A stretch of 64,000 bases of DNA from Staphylospora marina (GTDB lineage: Bacteria; Bacillota; Bacilli; Thermoactinomycetales; Thermoactinomycetaceae), in NCBI RefSeq assembly GCF_003856495.1, contig NZ_CP034118.1, positions 1,034,001 through 1,098,000 of the forward strand, given 5' to 3'. Position 1 is the first letter of the stretch, and each line of letters begins with the position of its first letter. The position numbers and the translations under genes are program-made. The notes beneath the pieces were generated by a model, which was given only the letters and a program-made list of their open reading frames with translations, was not told the origin of the DNA and did no database searches. Positions 1 through 9,508 of this stretch are shown piece after piece.

Positions 1-17
1 AGGAGTGGCGGGAAATC

Positions 18-659
18 ATGGCCAAACTGCTGTACATCACCGCAAATCCCAAAACACCGGACGAATCGTTCAGCTTGAGATTGGGAGAAGCGTTTTTGAA
101 AACATACCGGGAAGTGGCGCCGGGAGATGAAATCATCAGATTGGATCTTTACAAAACGGATATCCCTCACATTGATGCGGACGTGTTCAGCGGCTGGGGC
201 AAACTCACTCGCGGGGAAGATTTGACGGATGATGAACGTCGCAAGGTGGAGCGGATCAATGAATTGACCGAGCAGTTCATTGAAGCGGACAAAGTGGTCT
301 TTGTCACTCCGATGTGGAACTTTATGTTCCCTCCCATCCTCAAGGCTTACATCGACACGATCGTCATGGCGGGAAAAACGTTCAAGTACACCGAGCAAGG
401 GCCGATCGGTCTCCTGAAGGACCAGGGCAAGAAAGTGGTGCATCTTCAGGCCCGGGGAGGCATTTACTCCGAGGGACCCAGCCGGGAGCTGGAATTTGGT
501 GACCGCTACCTGCGAGCGGTGCTCGCCTTTATGGGAGTCACCGATGTCCGTACCGTGGTCGCGGAGGGAATGGCCTTCACGCCGGATCGGGCCGAAGAAA
601 TCATGGAACGCGCGGAGGCACACGCCCAAGACGTTGCGGTGGAGATGGCCCGTTCCTGA
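18..659 (+). CDS. azoR: FMN-dependent NADH-azoreductase (AzoR family)
   Basis: This 213-residue protein has the flavodoxin-like fold expected of homodimeric FMN-dependent NADH:azo/quinone reductases, which reduce quinones and azo compounds in the cytosol. Visible family marks are the N-terminal ITANPK phosphate-binding region, the PMWNFMFPP motif near residue 100, and [15 protein letters not shown] followed by [10 protein letters not shown] near residue 150. Length matches the family (about 200-211). The ATG lies about 11 bases after AGGAGT at the very start of the window, so the upstream context is not visible. A hairpin terminator follows at 670-701. The physiological substrate is probably a quinone or an electrophile, which is inference. 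Confidence 0.9.
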   Translation: MAKLLYITANPKTPDESFSLRLGEAFLKTYREVAPGDEIIRLDLYKTDIPHIDADVFSGWGKLTRGEDLTDDERRKVERINELTEQFIEADKVVFVTPMWNFMFPPILKAYIDTIVMAGKTFKYTEQGPIGLLKDQGKKVVHLQARGGIYSEGPSRELEFGDRYLRAVLAFMGVTDVRTVVAEGMAFTPDRAEEIMERAEAHAQDVAVEMARS

Positions 660-669
660 TCACATCAAA

Positions 670-701
670 CGGCCGGAGAAGGAAAACATCCTCTCCGGCC
701 G
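670..701 (+). terminator. Intrinsic terminator, shared by convergent genes
   Basis: The arms CGGCCGGAGA and TCTCCGGCCG surround a loop of about 12 bases and are followed by a T-rich CCTTTCATTT. It sits between the convergent azoR and zinc-ribbon genes and could serve both directions. Confidence 0.75.
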
Positions 702-716
702 CCTTTCATTTCGGAT

Positions 717-977
717 TCAATCTTTTCTTCTCATCCGGGCACAAGCCAGTTCCATTTTGCTTCGGGCAAGTGCCAGGGTTTTCTGCAATTCCAATTGGGG
801 AACAAACGCTTGTTCTTCACCGGCCAATCCACAGTTCGGACAGGATATGATCCGCCGGGCATCCGGGCGGAATCGTTCGGAGGAAAACGTCGAAAGACAT
901 GCGGGACACTCCAGTTCCGGGATTCGAGGCACGGACAAGGTCGATGAACTTGAATCCCGGAGGCTGACTGATTTCAC
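717..977 (-). CDS. Small zinc-ribbon protein, function unknown
   Basis: An 86-residue protein with two CPxC knuckles (Cys24/Cys27 and Cys46/Cys49) spaced as in a zinc ribbon, followed by a helical basic tail. The start is GTG at 977, preceded by AAAAGGAGT with about nine bases of spacing, which is a strong site and the main reason to accept this short gene. It has no obvious operon partner: azoR converges on it and hmgA points away. Zinc ribbons of this size may bind nucleic acid or act as protein adaptors. I do not recognise a named family. Confidence 0.7.
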   Translation of the reverse strand: MKSVSLRDSSSSTLSVPRIPELECPACLSTFSSERFRPDARRIISCPNCGLAGEEQAFVPQLELQKTLALARSKMELACARMRRKD

Positions 978-1321
978 GTTCCAACACTCCTTTTGAGTTT
1001 GCGCAATGTTCTGTGGAAATCTCCTGGATGAGAAGGTGAGTACACTTATTCGTGATCACTCCGTCCGTTTCCTTCCTTTGTTGGAAATTCCATGAATCTT
1101 CGGGGAATCCAAGACGGGGCGGGCTGACCTCTCTTGATTTTCAGGCGGAGAAGCCGAATTCGGCAGGGAGTCCGGTTTCGCGGGGATGACCGGTGTCATC
1201 TGTGCAGCTGTACAGAAAACCATGGCAAGACGGCATTTTTTCTCATAAGGCAAAAAAGGGAGACTTTTGCTAAAATGGTATTGTATCCGTTTGCAAGAAC
1301 CGCGGAACTGGAGGGAACACC
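978..1321. promoter_or_regulatory. Divergent intergenic region; possible extended -10 for hmgA
   Basis: This 344-base gap separates the divergent zinc-ribbon gene and hmgA. I see no convincing gene in it. TGCTAAAAT at 1268-1276 is a good extended -10 about 45 bases before the hmgA ATG, but no clear -35 element accompanies it. The ribosome site GGAGGGA lies just before 1322. Confidence 0.4.
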
Positions 1322-2485
1322 ATGCCTTTTTATCATCGCCTCGGTCAGATTCCACACAAGAGGCACATTCAATTCAGACAGCCGGATGGCAGCCTGTACC
1401 GGGAACAGGTGATGGGTACCAAAGGGTTTTCCGGAAATCAGTCGATTCTTTACCACATCCATCCGCCGACGCAGGTGAGTGAGGCGAAGTTGTTGCGGGA
1501 GTGGGCCGCTCCCGTCGAAGAGGAAGGAGCCAACCGCCACCGGCATTTCTTCACCTTTGATGCCGAACCGGGCGGAGATCCCGTGGACGGTCGGAAGCAT
1601 TGGCTGATCAACGACGATGTGGCCATTGCCACCTGCATGCCGACCGAACCGATGAATTATTTCTTCCGGAACAGTGACGGCGATGAAATCTTGTTCGTCC
1701 ATGAAGGGGAAGGCGTGCTGGAGACGATTTTCGGCGACATTCCGTATCGGCCCGGCGATTACTTGGTCATCCCGGTCGGCACCACGTACCGCCTGGAAAT
1801 GAAAAAGGGACCGACCCGCCTTTTGGTGATCGAGTCGACGGGTGAGATCACGACGCCGAGACGGTATCGCAATGAACACGGTCAATTGATGGAACACAGC
1901 CCGTTCTGTGAGCGGGACATGCGGCCTCCGGAAACGTTGAACCCCCGGAACGAATCGGGACGGTTCGAAGTCCGTGTCAAGGCGCGAAACCGGCTTCATT
2001 CCTACATGTTTGATTTCCATCCGTTCGACGTGGTCGGATGGGACGGATATCTCTTCCCGTATGCGCTGAGCATTCACGACTTTGAACCGATCACCGGGTC
2101 GATTCATCAGCCGCCGCCGGTTCACCAGACCTTCGCCGGTCCCAACTTTGTCGTTTGCTCGTTTGTGCCGAGGATGTACGACTATCATCCGCTGGCGATT
2201 CCGGCGCCGTATTATCACAGCAACGTCAACAGCGATGAAGTGCTGTATTATGTACACGGCAATTTCATGAGCCGCAAGGGCATTCGCGAGGGATCACTCA
2301 CCCTGCATCCGAGCGGCATTCCCCACGGTCCGCACCCGGGCAAGATGGAAGACAGCATCGGCAAGGATCGTACGGAGGAACTGGCGGTGATGGTGGACAC
2401 GTTCCGTCCGCTTCACGTGACCCGGGCGGCACTGGAATTTGAAGATTCGGGGTATATGTACAGCTGGCTTCCCCCGAAGGAGTGA
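1322..2485 (+). CDS. hmgA: Homogentisate 1,2-dioxygenase
   Basis: A 387-residue cupin-type iron dioxygenase that opens the ring of homogentisate to maleylacetoacetate in tyrosine/phenylalanine breakdown. The sequence carries the HmgA-like N-terminus with FSGNQSILYHIHPPT, a first cupin region (HEGEGVLETIFG), and the metal-site segments YYHSNVNSDEVLYYV and HPSGIPHGPHPG, which hold the expected His/Glu ligands. It is shorter than the proteobacterial enzyme (about 440), as in other Gram-positive members. GGAGGGA precedes the ATG by five bases. The flavin reductase gene starts six bases after the stop, so the two form an operon. No fumarylacetoacetase or hydroxyphenylpyruvate dioxygenase gene is in the window. 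Confidence 0.88.
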   Translation: MPFYHRLGQIPHKRHIQFRQPDGSLYREQVMGTKGFSGNQSILYHIHPPTQVSEAKLLREWAAPVEEEGANRHRHFFTFDAEPGGDPVDGRKHWLINDDVAIATCMPTEPMNYFFRNSDGDEILFVHEGEGVLETIFGDIPYRPGDYLVIPVGTTYRLEMKKGPTRLLVIESTGEITTPRRYRNEHGQLMEHSPFCERDMRPPETLNPRNESGRFEVRVKARNRLHSYMFDFHPFDVVGWDGYLFPYALSIHDFEPITGSIHQPPPVHQTFAGPNFVVCSFVPRMYDYHPLAIPAPYYHSNVNSDEVLYYVHGNFMSRKGIREGSLTLHPSGIPHGPHPGKMEDSIGKDRTEELAVMVDTFRPLHVTRAALEFEDSGYMYSWLPPKE

Positions 2486-2491
2486 AGACGA

Positions 2492-3136
2492 GTGATCATC
2501 GATCCGAAGCAGCAGTCAAAGAAGGACAATTACAAGCTCCTGATCGGCAGCGTGCTCCCGAGACCGATTGCCTTTGTCACGTCGCTGGGACCGAACGGGA
2601 CGCTCAATGCCGCTCCGTTCAGTTTTTTCAACGTGGTGGGAACACAGCCGCCGCTTTTGGCGTTCAGCTGCATCCGAAAGCCGGGCGGAGTGATGAAGGA
2701 CACGGCCCGAAACATTCTGGAACACGGAGAGTTTGTCGTTCACGTGGTGGACGGAAACAATGTCGCCATGGTCAATGACACGTCGATCGACTTTCCTCCG
2801 GAAGAAAGCGAGGCGGAAGCCGTCGGATTCACTCCGGTGCCTTCCGAAGCGGTGAAAGTTCCCGGACTGAAAGAGGCCAAGATCCGGATGGAGTGCCGGC
2901 TGTACCGGCATTTCGTGTTGGGCGGAACGGATGAGGAGCCGGACTGTGATCACTTGATCGGTGAAGTGGTGCTTTTCCACATCGACGACGCTCTCTGTGA
3001 CGGCGGCAGAATCGATACCGTCGCCCTCGATCCTGTCGGACGTCTGGCGGGAACGACTTATGTCCGGTTGGGAGAAATGTTTTCGATGCCGCGCCTTTCG
3101 TACGGCGAGTGGCGCGAAAAAACAAACGGGGCGTGA
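2492..3136 (+). CDS. Flavin reductase family protein (FMN-binding split barrel)
   Basis: This 214-residue protein resembles the flavin reductase-like family: LLIGSVLPRPIAFVTSLGPNG, then LNAAPFSFFNVVGTQPPLLAFSC, the typical FMN phosphate and isoalloxazine contact region in residues 15-60. Such proteins reduce or bind FMN and often supply oxygenases. GTG at 2492 follows AAGGAG lying in the last codons of hmgA, so translation is probably coupled. Its likely role is tied to aromatic catabolism because of the shared operon, but homogentisate dioxygenase itself needs no flavin, so the substrate remains open. Confidence 0.8.
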   Translation: MIIDPKQQSKKDNYKLLIGSVLPRPIAFVTSLGPNGTLNAAPFSFFNVVGTQPPLLAFSCIRKPGGVMKDTARNILEHGEFVVHVVDGNNVAMVNDTSIDFPPEESEAEAVGFTPVPSEAVKVPGLKEAKIRMECRLYRHFVLGGTDEEPDCDHLIGEVVLFHIDDALCDGGRIDTVALDPVGRLAGTTYVRLGEMFSMPRLSYGEWREKTNGA

Positions 3137-3224
3137 TACAATCCGGGATGAAATTCCGGGGAAGTTTGCGAGCCCCGTGCGGATCGGTCGGATGCCGATT
3201 TGCTTCCGGATCACGAAAAAAAGA

Positions 3225-3274
3225 GGCGCCCCCGGGAGGCCGCTTTGTTTCGTCTCCCTGGGGCGCCGACGTTC
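3225..3274 (-). terminator. Terminator of typA
   Basis: Read on the minus strand, arms GGCGCCCCAGGGAG and CTCCCGGGGGCGCC are followed by TCTTTTTTTCG (plus-strand A run at 3215-3222). It lies between the convergent flavin reductase and typA genes. A GC-rich repeat followed by seven T at 3294-3300 may stop transcription on the plus strand. Confidence 0.8.
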
Positions 3275-3301
3275 TTCCCGGGGTTTCCCGGGGTTTTTTT
3301 G

Positions 3302-5140
3302 TCAGGAGTTCATGTTTTCGTATTTTTTCTGTTTGGCGTGACGGGCCCGTTCGTTTTTGGCCAGAAATTTTTTGCGCAGCCTGAACGTTTGCGGGGTCAC
3401 TTCGAGCAATTCATCGTCTTTCATGATTTCCAGCGCATCATCGATGGTCAACCGGCGGGGGGTGTCCAGACGGATGGCTTCTTCCGCGGTGGCGCGCCGG
3501 ATGCCTGTCAGGTGTTTTTTCTTGCAAACGTTGACATCCAGATCGTTTTCGCGGATGTGTTCGCCCACGACCATGCCCTCGTACACTTCCGTTCCGGGGG
3601 TGATGTACAACGTTCCCCGTTCCTGGGCGGAATGAAGGGCATAGGCGGTGGCCGTGCCCGTTTCCCAGGCGACCAGGGACCCGAATTCGTGGGATTCGAT
3701 GGGGCCGGCATACGGCTCGTATCCGGCGAACCAGGTGTTCATCAGAGCCTCCCCGCGGGTGGCGGTGAGCAGTCGCAGCCGGAAGCCCAGCAATCCGCGT
3801 GACGGAACTTTGTAGGTGATCCGGAGGTTTCCGCTTTCCAGCACCTGCATGTCCTGCATCTGACCCTTGCGTTTTCCGAGAAGTTCCACGACGGAGCCCT
3901 GATGGTCGGGGCTGACCTCGATCTCCACCATTTCGTACGGCTCCAGTTTTTTGCCGCCCGACTCCTTGTAAATGACTTCGGGCTTGCTCACCTGGAACTC
4001 GTATCCTTCCCGACGCATGGTTTCAATCAGGATGCTCAGATGCAGCTCCCCTCTCCCGGAGACCAGGAAGTTGTCGGCGGAATCCGTGTCTTCCACGCGC
4101 AGAGCCACGTCTTTTTCCGCTTCCCGAAGCAACCGTTCCCGGATTTTCCGGGAAGTGAGATGGGTTCCGTCCCGTCCGGCGAACGGGCTCGTGTTCACGC
4201 CGATCATCATGCGCAGGGTGGGCTCTTCCACTTTGATCGGCGGCAACGTTTCGGGGCATGACGGGTCCGACAGGGTATCGCCGATGCCCGTTTTGCCCAG
4301 TCCGGTGACGGCGATGATGTCTCCGGCGACGGCTTCCTCAACCTCTTTTCGTCCGAGGCCTTCATGGGTGAACACCTGCCCGACCTTCACCTGTCTGGTT
4401 TCCCCGGAAGCCTCGGTGAGCAGCAGCGTCTGGTTGCGGCGCATTTTGCCCCGTTGCAGACGACCGATGACGATTTGCCCTTTGTAATCGTCATATCCGA
4501 GCAGGGTGGCCTGCATCAGGGTCGGTCCTTGGGGATCCACCCGGGGATGGGGAACTTCATTCAAGATGGCTTCGAACAGGGGAATCATGGAATTTTCCAG
4601 CCGGTCCGGTGCGGTGCCGGAAACGCCGGACAGCCCGCTGGCGTAAATCACGGGAAAATCGCATTGTTCGTCCGTGGCCCCCAGGTCGACGAACAGGTCG
4701 AACGTGGTGTCCACCACCCAATCGGGTCGGGCGTTGGGCCGGTCGATTTTGTTGACGACCACGATCACCCGGTGGCCGCGTTCCAGTGCTTTGCGCAAGA
4801 CGAAGCGCGTTTGCGGCATGGGGCCTTCCACGGCGTCCACCAGAAGAAGGGCGCCGTCCACCATGTTCATCACCCGTTCCACTTCTCCGCCGAAGTCGGC
4901 GTGACCGGGCGTATCCACGATGTTGATTTTGACGCCTTGATAGTGAACGGCGGTATTCTTGGACAGAATCGTGATGCCGCGTTCCCGTTCCAGAGCGTTC
5001 GAGTCCAGCACCCGTTCTTCCACCTGCTGGTTCTCGCGGAAAATCCGGCTTTGCCGGAGCAGAGCGTCCACCAGCGTGGTTTTGCCGTGGTCGACGTGCG
5101 CAATGATGGCGATGTTGCGAATTTGTTCCGGTCTCTGCAT
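3302..5140 (-). CDS. typA: Ribosome-associated GTPase TypA/BipA
   Basis: A 612-residue translational GTPase that binds 70S ribosomes and helps 50S assembly and growth under stress. The G domain shows [10 protein letters not shown] near residue 14, [10 protein letters not shown] and NKIDRP. It is followed by the beta-barrel, the two alpha/beta domains ([11 protein letters not shown]) and the TypA-specific C-terminus. Length equals that of the B. subtilis protein when translation begins at ATG 5140, because conservation starts immediately there. The frame stays open to 5308 but that part looks noncoding. AAAGGAGG lies 30 bases before this ATG with a 6-bp hairpin between, see findings. Confidence 0.95.
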   Translation of the reverse strand: MQRPEQIRNIAIIAHVDHGKTTLVDALLRQSRIFRENQQVEERVLDSNALERERGITILSKNTAVHYQGVKINIVDTPGHADFGGEVERVMNMVDGALLLVDAVEGPMPQTRFVLRKALERGHRVIVVVNKIDRPNARPDWVVDTTFDLFVDLGATDEQCDFPVIYASGLSGVSGTAPDRLENSMIPLFEAILNEVPHPRVDPQGPTLMQATLLGYDDYKGQIVIGRLQRGKMRRNQTLLLTEASGETRQVKVGQVFTHEGLGRKEVEEAVAGDIIAVTGLGKTGIGDTLSDPSCPETLPPIKVEEPTLRMMIGVNTSPFAGRDGTHLTSRKIRERLLREAEKDVALRVEDTDSADNFLVSGRGELHLSILIETMRREGYEFQVSKPEVIYKESGGKKLEPYEMVEIEVSPDHQGSVVELLGKRKGQMQDMQVLESGNLRITYKVPSRGLLGFRLRLLTATRGEALMNTWFAGYEPYAGPIESHEFGSLVAWETGTATAYALHSAQERGTLYITPGTEVYEGMVVGEHIRENDLDVNVCKKKHLTGIRRATAEEAIRLDTPRRLTIDDALEIMKDDELLEVTPQTFRLRKKFLAKNERARHAKQKKYENMNS

Positions 5141-5249
5141 GTTTGGTCGGGAGTCGTGACGGACTCCTGCCCTCCTTTGTCTGGAATCCACTCTCGAATG
5201 GTACCACAGTCGGCAGGGGATGTGCCAGTGCGGGAGACCAGGGGATTCA

Positions 5250-6506
5250 TCATTGCGAAACCGTGATGTTTCGACGCCGTCCCGTCCACACCCACACCAT
5301 GACGGCAATCGTGGCCGGGAACAGCATCGACCAGCCGGTGAACGGGAGCAGCGCGCCGGTCGCGATCAGGGAAATCCAGCTCATCTTCCGTCCGACGGGG
5401 TCGTCTTTCAGCAACCGGATCCCTGCCGCACACCCGATCAGGTAGGTCAGCAGAAACGAAGCGTTCGGCAGCAACAGAAGGATCTTGAGCGGAATCATTC
5501 CGGTGGCATACAGGGACAGGATCACGAAAAAGCAGGCGGCCAAAAAGAGGATCCCGCCCACCGGCGTTTGCCGGCCGGACAGGGTGGCCAAGCGTTTCGG
5601 AGCGGCTCCGGACTCCGCCAGCGCATAGGCCAACCGGGCTCCGGCGCCTCCATAAGTGATGGAAGTCCCGGTGCAGATCAGAAAGCCGGTGATGCCGGTG
5701 ACGATTTTTCCTCCGGTTCCGAAGATCCGGTCAATGACGTGAACAAGCGATGCATCCGACATGCCGCCGCCGTAACTCGCGGTACCCACCGTGGCCAGAG
5801 CGGTCAGAAAGTACAGCAGTCCCACGATCACGGAAGCGATCACGATGCTTTTGATCATGTCGCGACGGGGATCAACGAATTCCCCTGACAGATGGGAAAC
5901 GGCTTCCCAGCCGATGAAACACCAGAACAGAATGGTCGCGGACTGACCGACGGCCATCCATCCGTTCGGGGCGACCGGTGTGAAATGGGCGGATTCAATG
6001 TGAGGGGCGGATCCGACGATGACCATCAAGAGTACGGCGATGATGGCGGTGACGATCAGGATCTGGACGTTCCCCCCGAGATGCATGCCTCTCCAATGGA
6101 TCAGCAGGGTGATCCCCAGCAACACGGCGGCCAGCAGAATCCGGACACCTTCTCCCAGCCCGAGGGAGGTGCTCAGGTACCCGGCGCCGATCAGGGCGTT
6201 GACCGGTGAACCGATGGCCACGGAGATCAGGAAAAACCAGCCGACGCATGCTCCGGCCCGTTCGCCGAATGTCAGTCGGACAAAATGGGACACACCGCCC
6301 GCATGGGGGTGACGCGTGGACAGCCAACCCATCACCAGGGCCATCGGCAGCATCAGCACAAGCATCACACCCCACGCAAAAAGGGAAGCGGGACCGGCCA
6401 TTTCCGCGGCCAGGCCTGGCACGGCCAGGATGCCGGATCCCATGACGGCTCCAATGTACAAGGCGATCGCCTGCGGCAGGCGAATGGTTTTCGCAAGTGG
6501 TTGCAT
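5250..6506 (-). CDS. APC-family amino-acid exporter, YjeH-like
   Basis: A 418-residue membrane protein with about 12 hydrophobic segments. It opens with the APC-superfamily signature [16 protein letters not shown] in TM1 (residues 19-34) and resembles E. coli YjeH, which exports methionine and branched-chain amino acids. AGGAGAG precedes ATG 6506 by about eight bases. It is transcribed away from the LysR gene at 6635 across a 128-base gap, a common arrangement in which the LysR protein controls the transporter. Substrate assignment is by family resemblance only. Confidence 0.82.
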   Translation of the reverse strand: MQPLAKTIRLPQAIALYIGAVMGSGILAVPGLAAEMAGPASLFAWGVMLVLMLPMALVMGWLSTRHPHAGGVSHFVRLTFGERAGACVGWFFLISVAIGSPVNALIGAGYLSTSLGLGEGVRILLAAVLLGITLLIHWRGMHLGGNVQILIVTAIIAVLLMVIVGSAPHIESAHFTPVAPNGWMAVGQSATILFWCFIGWEAVSHLSGEFVDPRRDMIKSIVIASVIVGLLYFLTALATVGTASYGGGMSDASLVHVIDRIFGTGGKIVTGITGFLICTGTSITYGGAGARLAYALAESGAAPKRLATLSGRQTPVGGILFLAACFFVILSLYATGMIPLKILLLLPNASFLLTYLIGCAAGIRLLKDDPVGRKMSWISLIATGALLPFTGWSMLFPATIAVMVWVWTGRRRNITVSQ

Positions 6507-6634
6507 GCGACTCTCTCCTGTCCATTTCGAAATGTTTTTCTGTTACCATGATCTTACTTCAAGGGGTTCTGATCAGTAAAATAGATAGATATAATAGAAA
6601 TGATCGGGAAAATCGATGGGGAGGAGGGCGGACC

Positions 6635-7546
6635 GTGGAATGGAGACATCTTCACACGTTCAAGACCGTGGTGGATGCGGGAGGCATGACGCGGGCGGCA
6701 AAGCAACTCGGATACGCCCAATCCAGCGTGACCGCACAGATCCAGGCTTTGGAAGAGGAATTGGGATTGCCGCTGTTTGACCGGCTGGGCAAAAAAATCG
6801 TGCTGACCGAAGCCGGCAATCGCCTGTATGAATACGCGGTGAAATTGCTGTCGTTGCACGGAGAAGCGCTCGAAGCCGTCCGGTCGGGACGGGAGCCCGC
6901 CGGAACGCTGGTGATCGGGTCTCCGGAATCGCTTGCCGCTTTTCGGCTGCCGCCGATCATCAGGGAGTACAGGCGCCGTTTTCCCCGGGTGAAATTGGTT
7001 CTGGAGCCCGGTTCATGTCAGGAAATGCGGCGGCTCGTGAAAAGCGGGGAACTGGATGTGGCATTCATCATGGAAACGGACATGGAAGACGAGGATCCCG
7101 AATTGGTGGTGGAGCCTCTGGTGACCGAAGAGATGGCTCTCATTGCCCCTCACGGTCATCCGCTAGCCGATTTGCCGGAGGTGAAGGCGGAACACCTGGC
7201 CGGCGAATCCTTTTTGCACACGGAAACGGGCTGCAGTTACCGTGCCCTGTTTGAACGGTATCTGTTGACGCAAGGCATCCGTTCGGAAGAAGGTGCGGAA
7301 TTCTGGAGCATCGAGGCGATCAAAAACTGCGTCCATGCCGGCCTCGGTCTTGCTTGTCTGCCGCTGATCGCCGTGCGCAAAGAGATCGAGGAAGGAAAGC
7401 TGCTGAGGCTGAATTGGGATGATCGCTCTTGCCGGGTCACCACCTTTCTGGTACACAACCGGAAAAAATGGGTGTCGCCGGCTCTGGAGGAATGGATCGG
7501 GATCGTGAGGGAGAACGCGGACCGTTGGACTGATTCGAATGTTTGA
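6635..7546 (+). CDS. LysR-family transcriptional regulator
   Basis: A 303-residue LysR regulator. Residues 1-60 form the winged helix-turn-helix (HLHTFKTVVDAGGMTRAAKQ, then SSVTAQIQALEEELG). The rest is the type 2 periplasmic-binding-like effector domain. GTG 6635 is chosen over an upstream in-frame start because GGAGGAGGG lies seven bases before it and the family alignment starts there. Its divergent neighbour, the YjeH-like exporter, is the probable target, with an amino acid as likely effector. That regulatory link is inferred from gene order. Confidence 0.88.
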   Translation: MEWRHLHTFKTVVDAGGMTRAAKQLGYAQSSVTAQIQALEEELGLPLFDRLGKKIVLTEAGNRLYEYAVKLLSLHGEALEAVRSGREPAGTLVIGSPESLAAFRLPPIIREYRRRFPRVKLVLEPGSCQEMRRLVKSGELDVAFIMETDMEDEDPELVVEPLVTEEMALIAPHGHPLADLPEVKAEHLAGESFLHTETGCSYRALFERYLLTQGIRSEEGAEFWSIEAIKNCVHAGLGLACLPLIAVRKEIEEGKLLRLNWDDRSCRVTTFLVHNRKKWVSPALEEWIGIVRENADRWTDSNV

Positions 7547-7723
7547 TTCCCGTTCGGAACGTTTGTTCTTGTAAAAATCACCCGTCTTTTGTTATGATTT
7601 GGAGGGTTAATGAAACAAGGCGGGGGGTATCCAAATAAAAGAAACAAAAATGTTTCAAAAGTTTATTTTGATTCCGGAAACGATCAGGCGTTTGTTTCCC
7701 GGGATCGGGAGGGATGGGGAGAA

Positions 7724-9508
7724 ATGAGTGTGTTCAAGGATCTTTGGTGGTTCTTTCGCATGGAGAAGCGCGCTTATGCCATCGGGATCCTGGTCCTCCT
7801 GGTGCTTGCGCTGACGCACCTGATCTTCCCGTATGCGGTCAGAGTGGTGATCGACCAAATCGCGGCCGGTACCCTGCAAATGAGTGATCTCGTGTTCTGG
7901 TCGGTGGGTTTGCTGGCGGTCGCCGTTTTCGAATACGGTTTGGGCGTGATTTGGAGGCTGCAACTTTTCGGAGCGGCCAACCGCTTGGGGAGACTTCTCA
8001 GGGACCGTCTGTATCGTCATTACACGAAAATGTCTCCGGCGTTTTATCATCGGCGGAGAACCGGAGATCTGATGGCTCACGCCACCAATGACATTCAGGC
8101 CGTCGTCGGTACGGCGGGTGACGGGGTGCTCACCTTGGTGGACTCGATCATTTCCGGAGGCGTGGTCATCCTCACCATGGTGTGGTTCATCGATTGGCGC
8201 CTGACGCTGGTGGCGCTCATTCCCATGCCGTTCATGGCTTGGGCCACGGGGAAATACGGAGGGATGATCCATCGGCGGTTCATGCTCGCCCAGGAGGCCT
8301 TTTCCCGCTTGAACGACAAGGTACAGGAGAACATTTCCGGGGTGCGGGTGATCAAAGCGTTCGGACAGGAACGGGCCGAGCAGGAGGAATTTGAACGGAT
8401 TCTGGATGACGTCGTGAGGAAAAACGTGGCCGTGGCCAAAGTGGATGCCCTGTTCGACCCGACCATTCAGATCGTGGTGGGCAGTTCGTTCTTTCTCGCC
8501 GTGGCGTACGGTTCGTTTCTTGTGGCCGGCCGTGAACTCTCGCTGGGCGAGCTGACCCAATTCACGATTCTGTTGGGGCAACTGATTTGGCCGATGCTGG
8601 CATTCGGCTGGTTGTTCAACATCGTGGAGAGAGGACGGGCTTCCCACGAGCGGATCCGGAATCTCCTGTCGGTGGAACCGGACATCACGGACAGGGAGGA
8701 TGCTTCGGAAGTGCCGGCCTCCGGCGATATCGAGGTCCGGATCCGGTCTTTCACATACCCCGGGGTGGAGCAGCCGGCGCTGCGCGACATTTTCACCGGG
8801 ATCAAACGGGGGCAAACCCTGGGGATCGTCGGCAAGACCGGCAGCGGCAAGACCACGCTGTTGCGCCTTCTTCTCCGGGAATTTGACGTGACGGACGGGG
8901 AAATCCGGATCGGAGGCAAACCCGTGACCGGTTATCAGCTGGAAGCCTTGCGTCGTTCGATCGGTTATGTGCCCCAGGATCATGTGCTTTTCTCCACCAC
9001 GGTGGGGGAAAACATCGCGTTCGGCAAACCGGATGCCACCCGTGAAGAAATTGAAGAAGCGGCACGGATCGCCTGTGTGCATGACGACATTTTGAACTTT
9101 GAAAAAGGTTATGACACGGTGGTCGGAGAACGGGGAGTCACGCTTTCGGGCGGACAGAAACAGCGGATTTCCATTGCCCGTGCCGTTTTGCTGGATCCTG
9201 AAATTCTGGTGCTGGATGACGCCCTTTCCGCCGTGGACGGACGAACGGAGCATGCCATTTTGACGCGTCTGCGCGAGAACCGGAAGGGAAAAACCACGTT
9301 GATCGCCGCTCACCGGCTCAGCGCGGTGGAGCATGCGGACCTGATCGTGGTGCTGGATGAAGGGCGGATCGTGGCATCGGGCACCCATGCCGAATTGATG
9401 GAGACCAGTCCATGGTATCGGGAAATGGTGGAGAAACAGCAGCTGGAATCGCTGGTGCTGGAAGGAGGTGGGGGAGTTGGTCCTGAAACGTCTCCTCCGG
9501 TATCTTAA
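7724..9508 (+). CDS. Heterodimeric ABC exporter subunit, BmrC/YheI-like (degenerate Walker B)
   Basis: A 594-residue half transporter: six TM helices in residues 1-320, then a nucleotide-binding domain with Walker A GKTGSGKTT, signature LSGGQKQRIS and Walker B ILVLDDALSAVD. The residue after Walker B is Asp where the catalytic Glu normally stands, so this subunit should contribute the Walker motifs of the inactive ATP site, as BmrC does. ATG 7724 follows purine-rich GGGAGGGATGGGGA and leaves out a nonconserved 38-codon extension. The partner gene overlaps its 3' end by 32 bases. Substrate is unknown; B. subtilis BmrCD exports several drugs. Confidence 0.88.
   Translation: MSVFKDLWWFFRMEKRAYAIGILVLLVLALTHLIFPYAVRVVIDQIAAGTLQMSDLVFWSVGLLAVAVFEYGLGVIWRLQLFGAANRLGRLLRDRLYRHYTKMSPAFYHRRRTGDLMAHATNDIQAVVGTAGDGVLTLVDSIISGGVVILTMVWFIDWRLTLVALIPMPFMAWATGKYGGMIHRRFMLAQEAFSRLNDKVQENISGVRVIKAFGQERAEQEEFERILDDVVRKNVAVAKVDALFDPTIQIVVGSSFFLAVAYGSFLVAGRELSLGELTQFTILLGQLIWPMLAFGWLFNIVERGRASHERIRNLLSVEPDITDREDASEVPASGDIEVRIRSFTYPGVEQPALRDIFTGIKRGQTLGIVGKTGSGKTTLLRLLLREFDVTDGEIRIGGKPVTGYQLEALRRSIGYVPQDHVLFSTTVGENIAFGKPDATREEIEEAARIACVHDDILNFEKGYDTVVGERGVTLSGGQKQRISIARAVLLDPEILVLDDALSAVDGRTEHAILTRLRENRKGKTTLIAAHRLSAVEHADLIVVLDEGRIVASGTHAELMETSPWYREMVEKQQLESLVLEGGGGVGPETSPPVS

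Noticed and set aside
5141-5308. An N-terminal extension of TypA
   Set aside because: The extra 56 residues are Cys/Trp/Arg-rich noise, and the conserved protein starts exactly at ATG 5140 with the standard length of 612.
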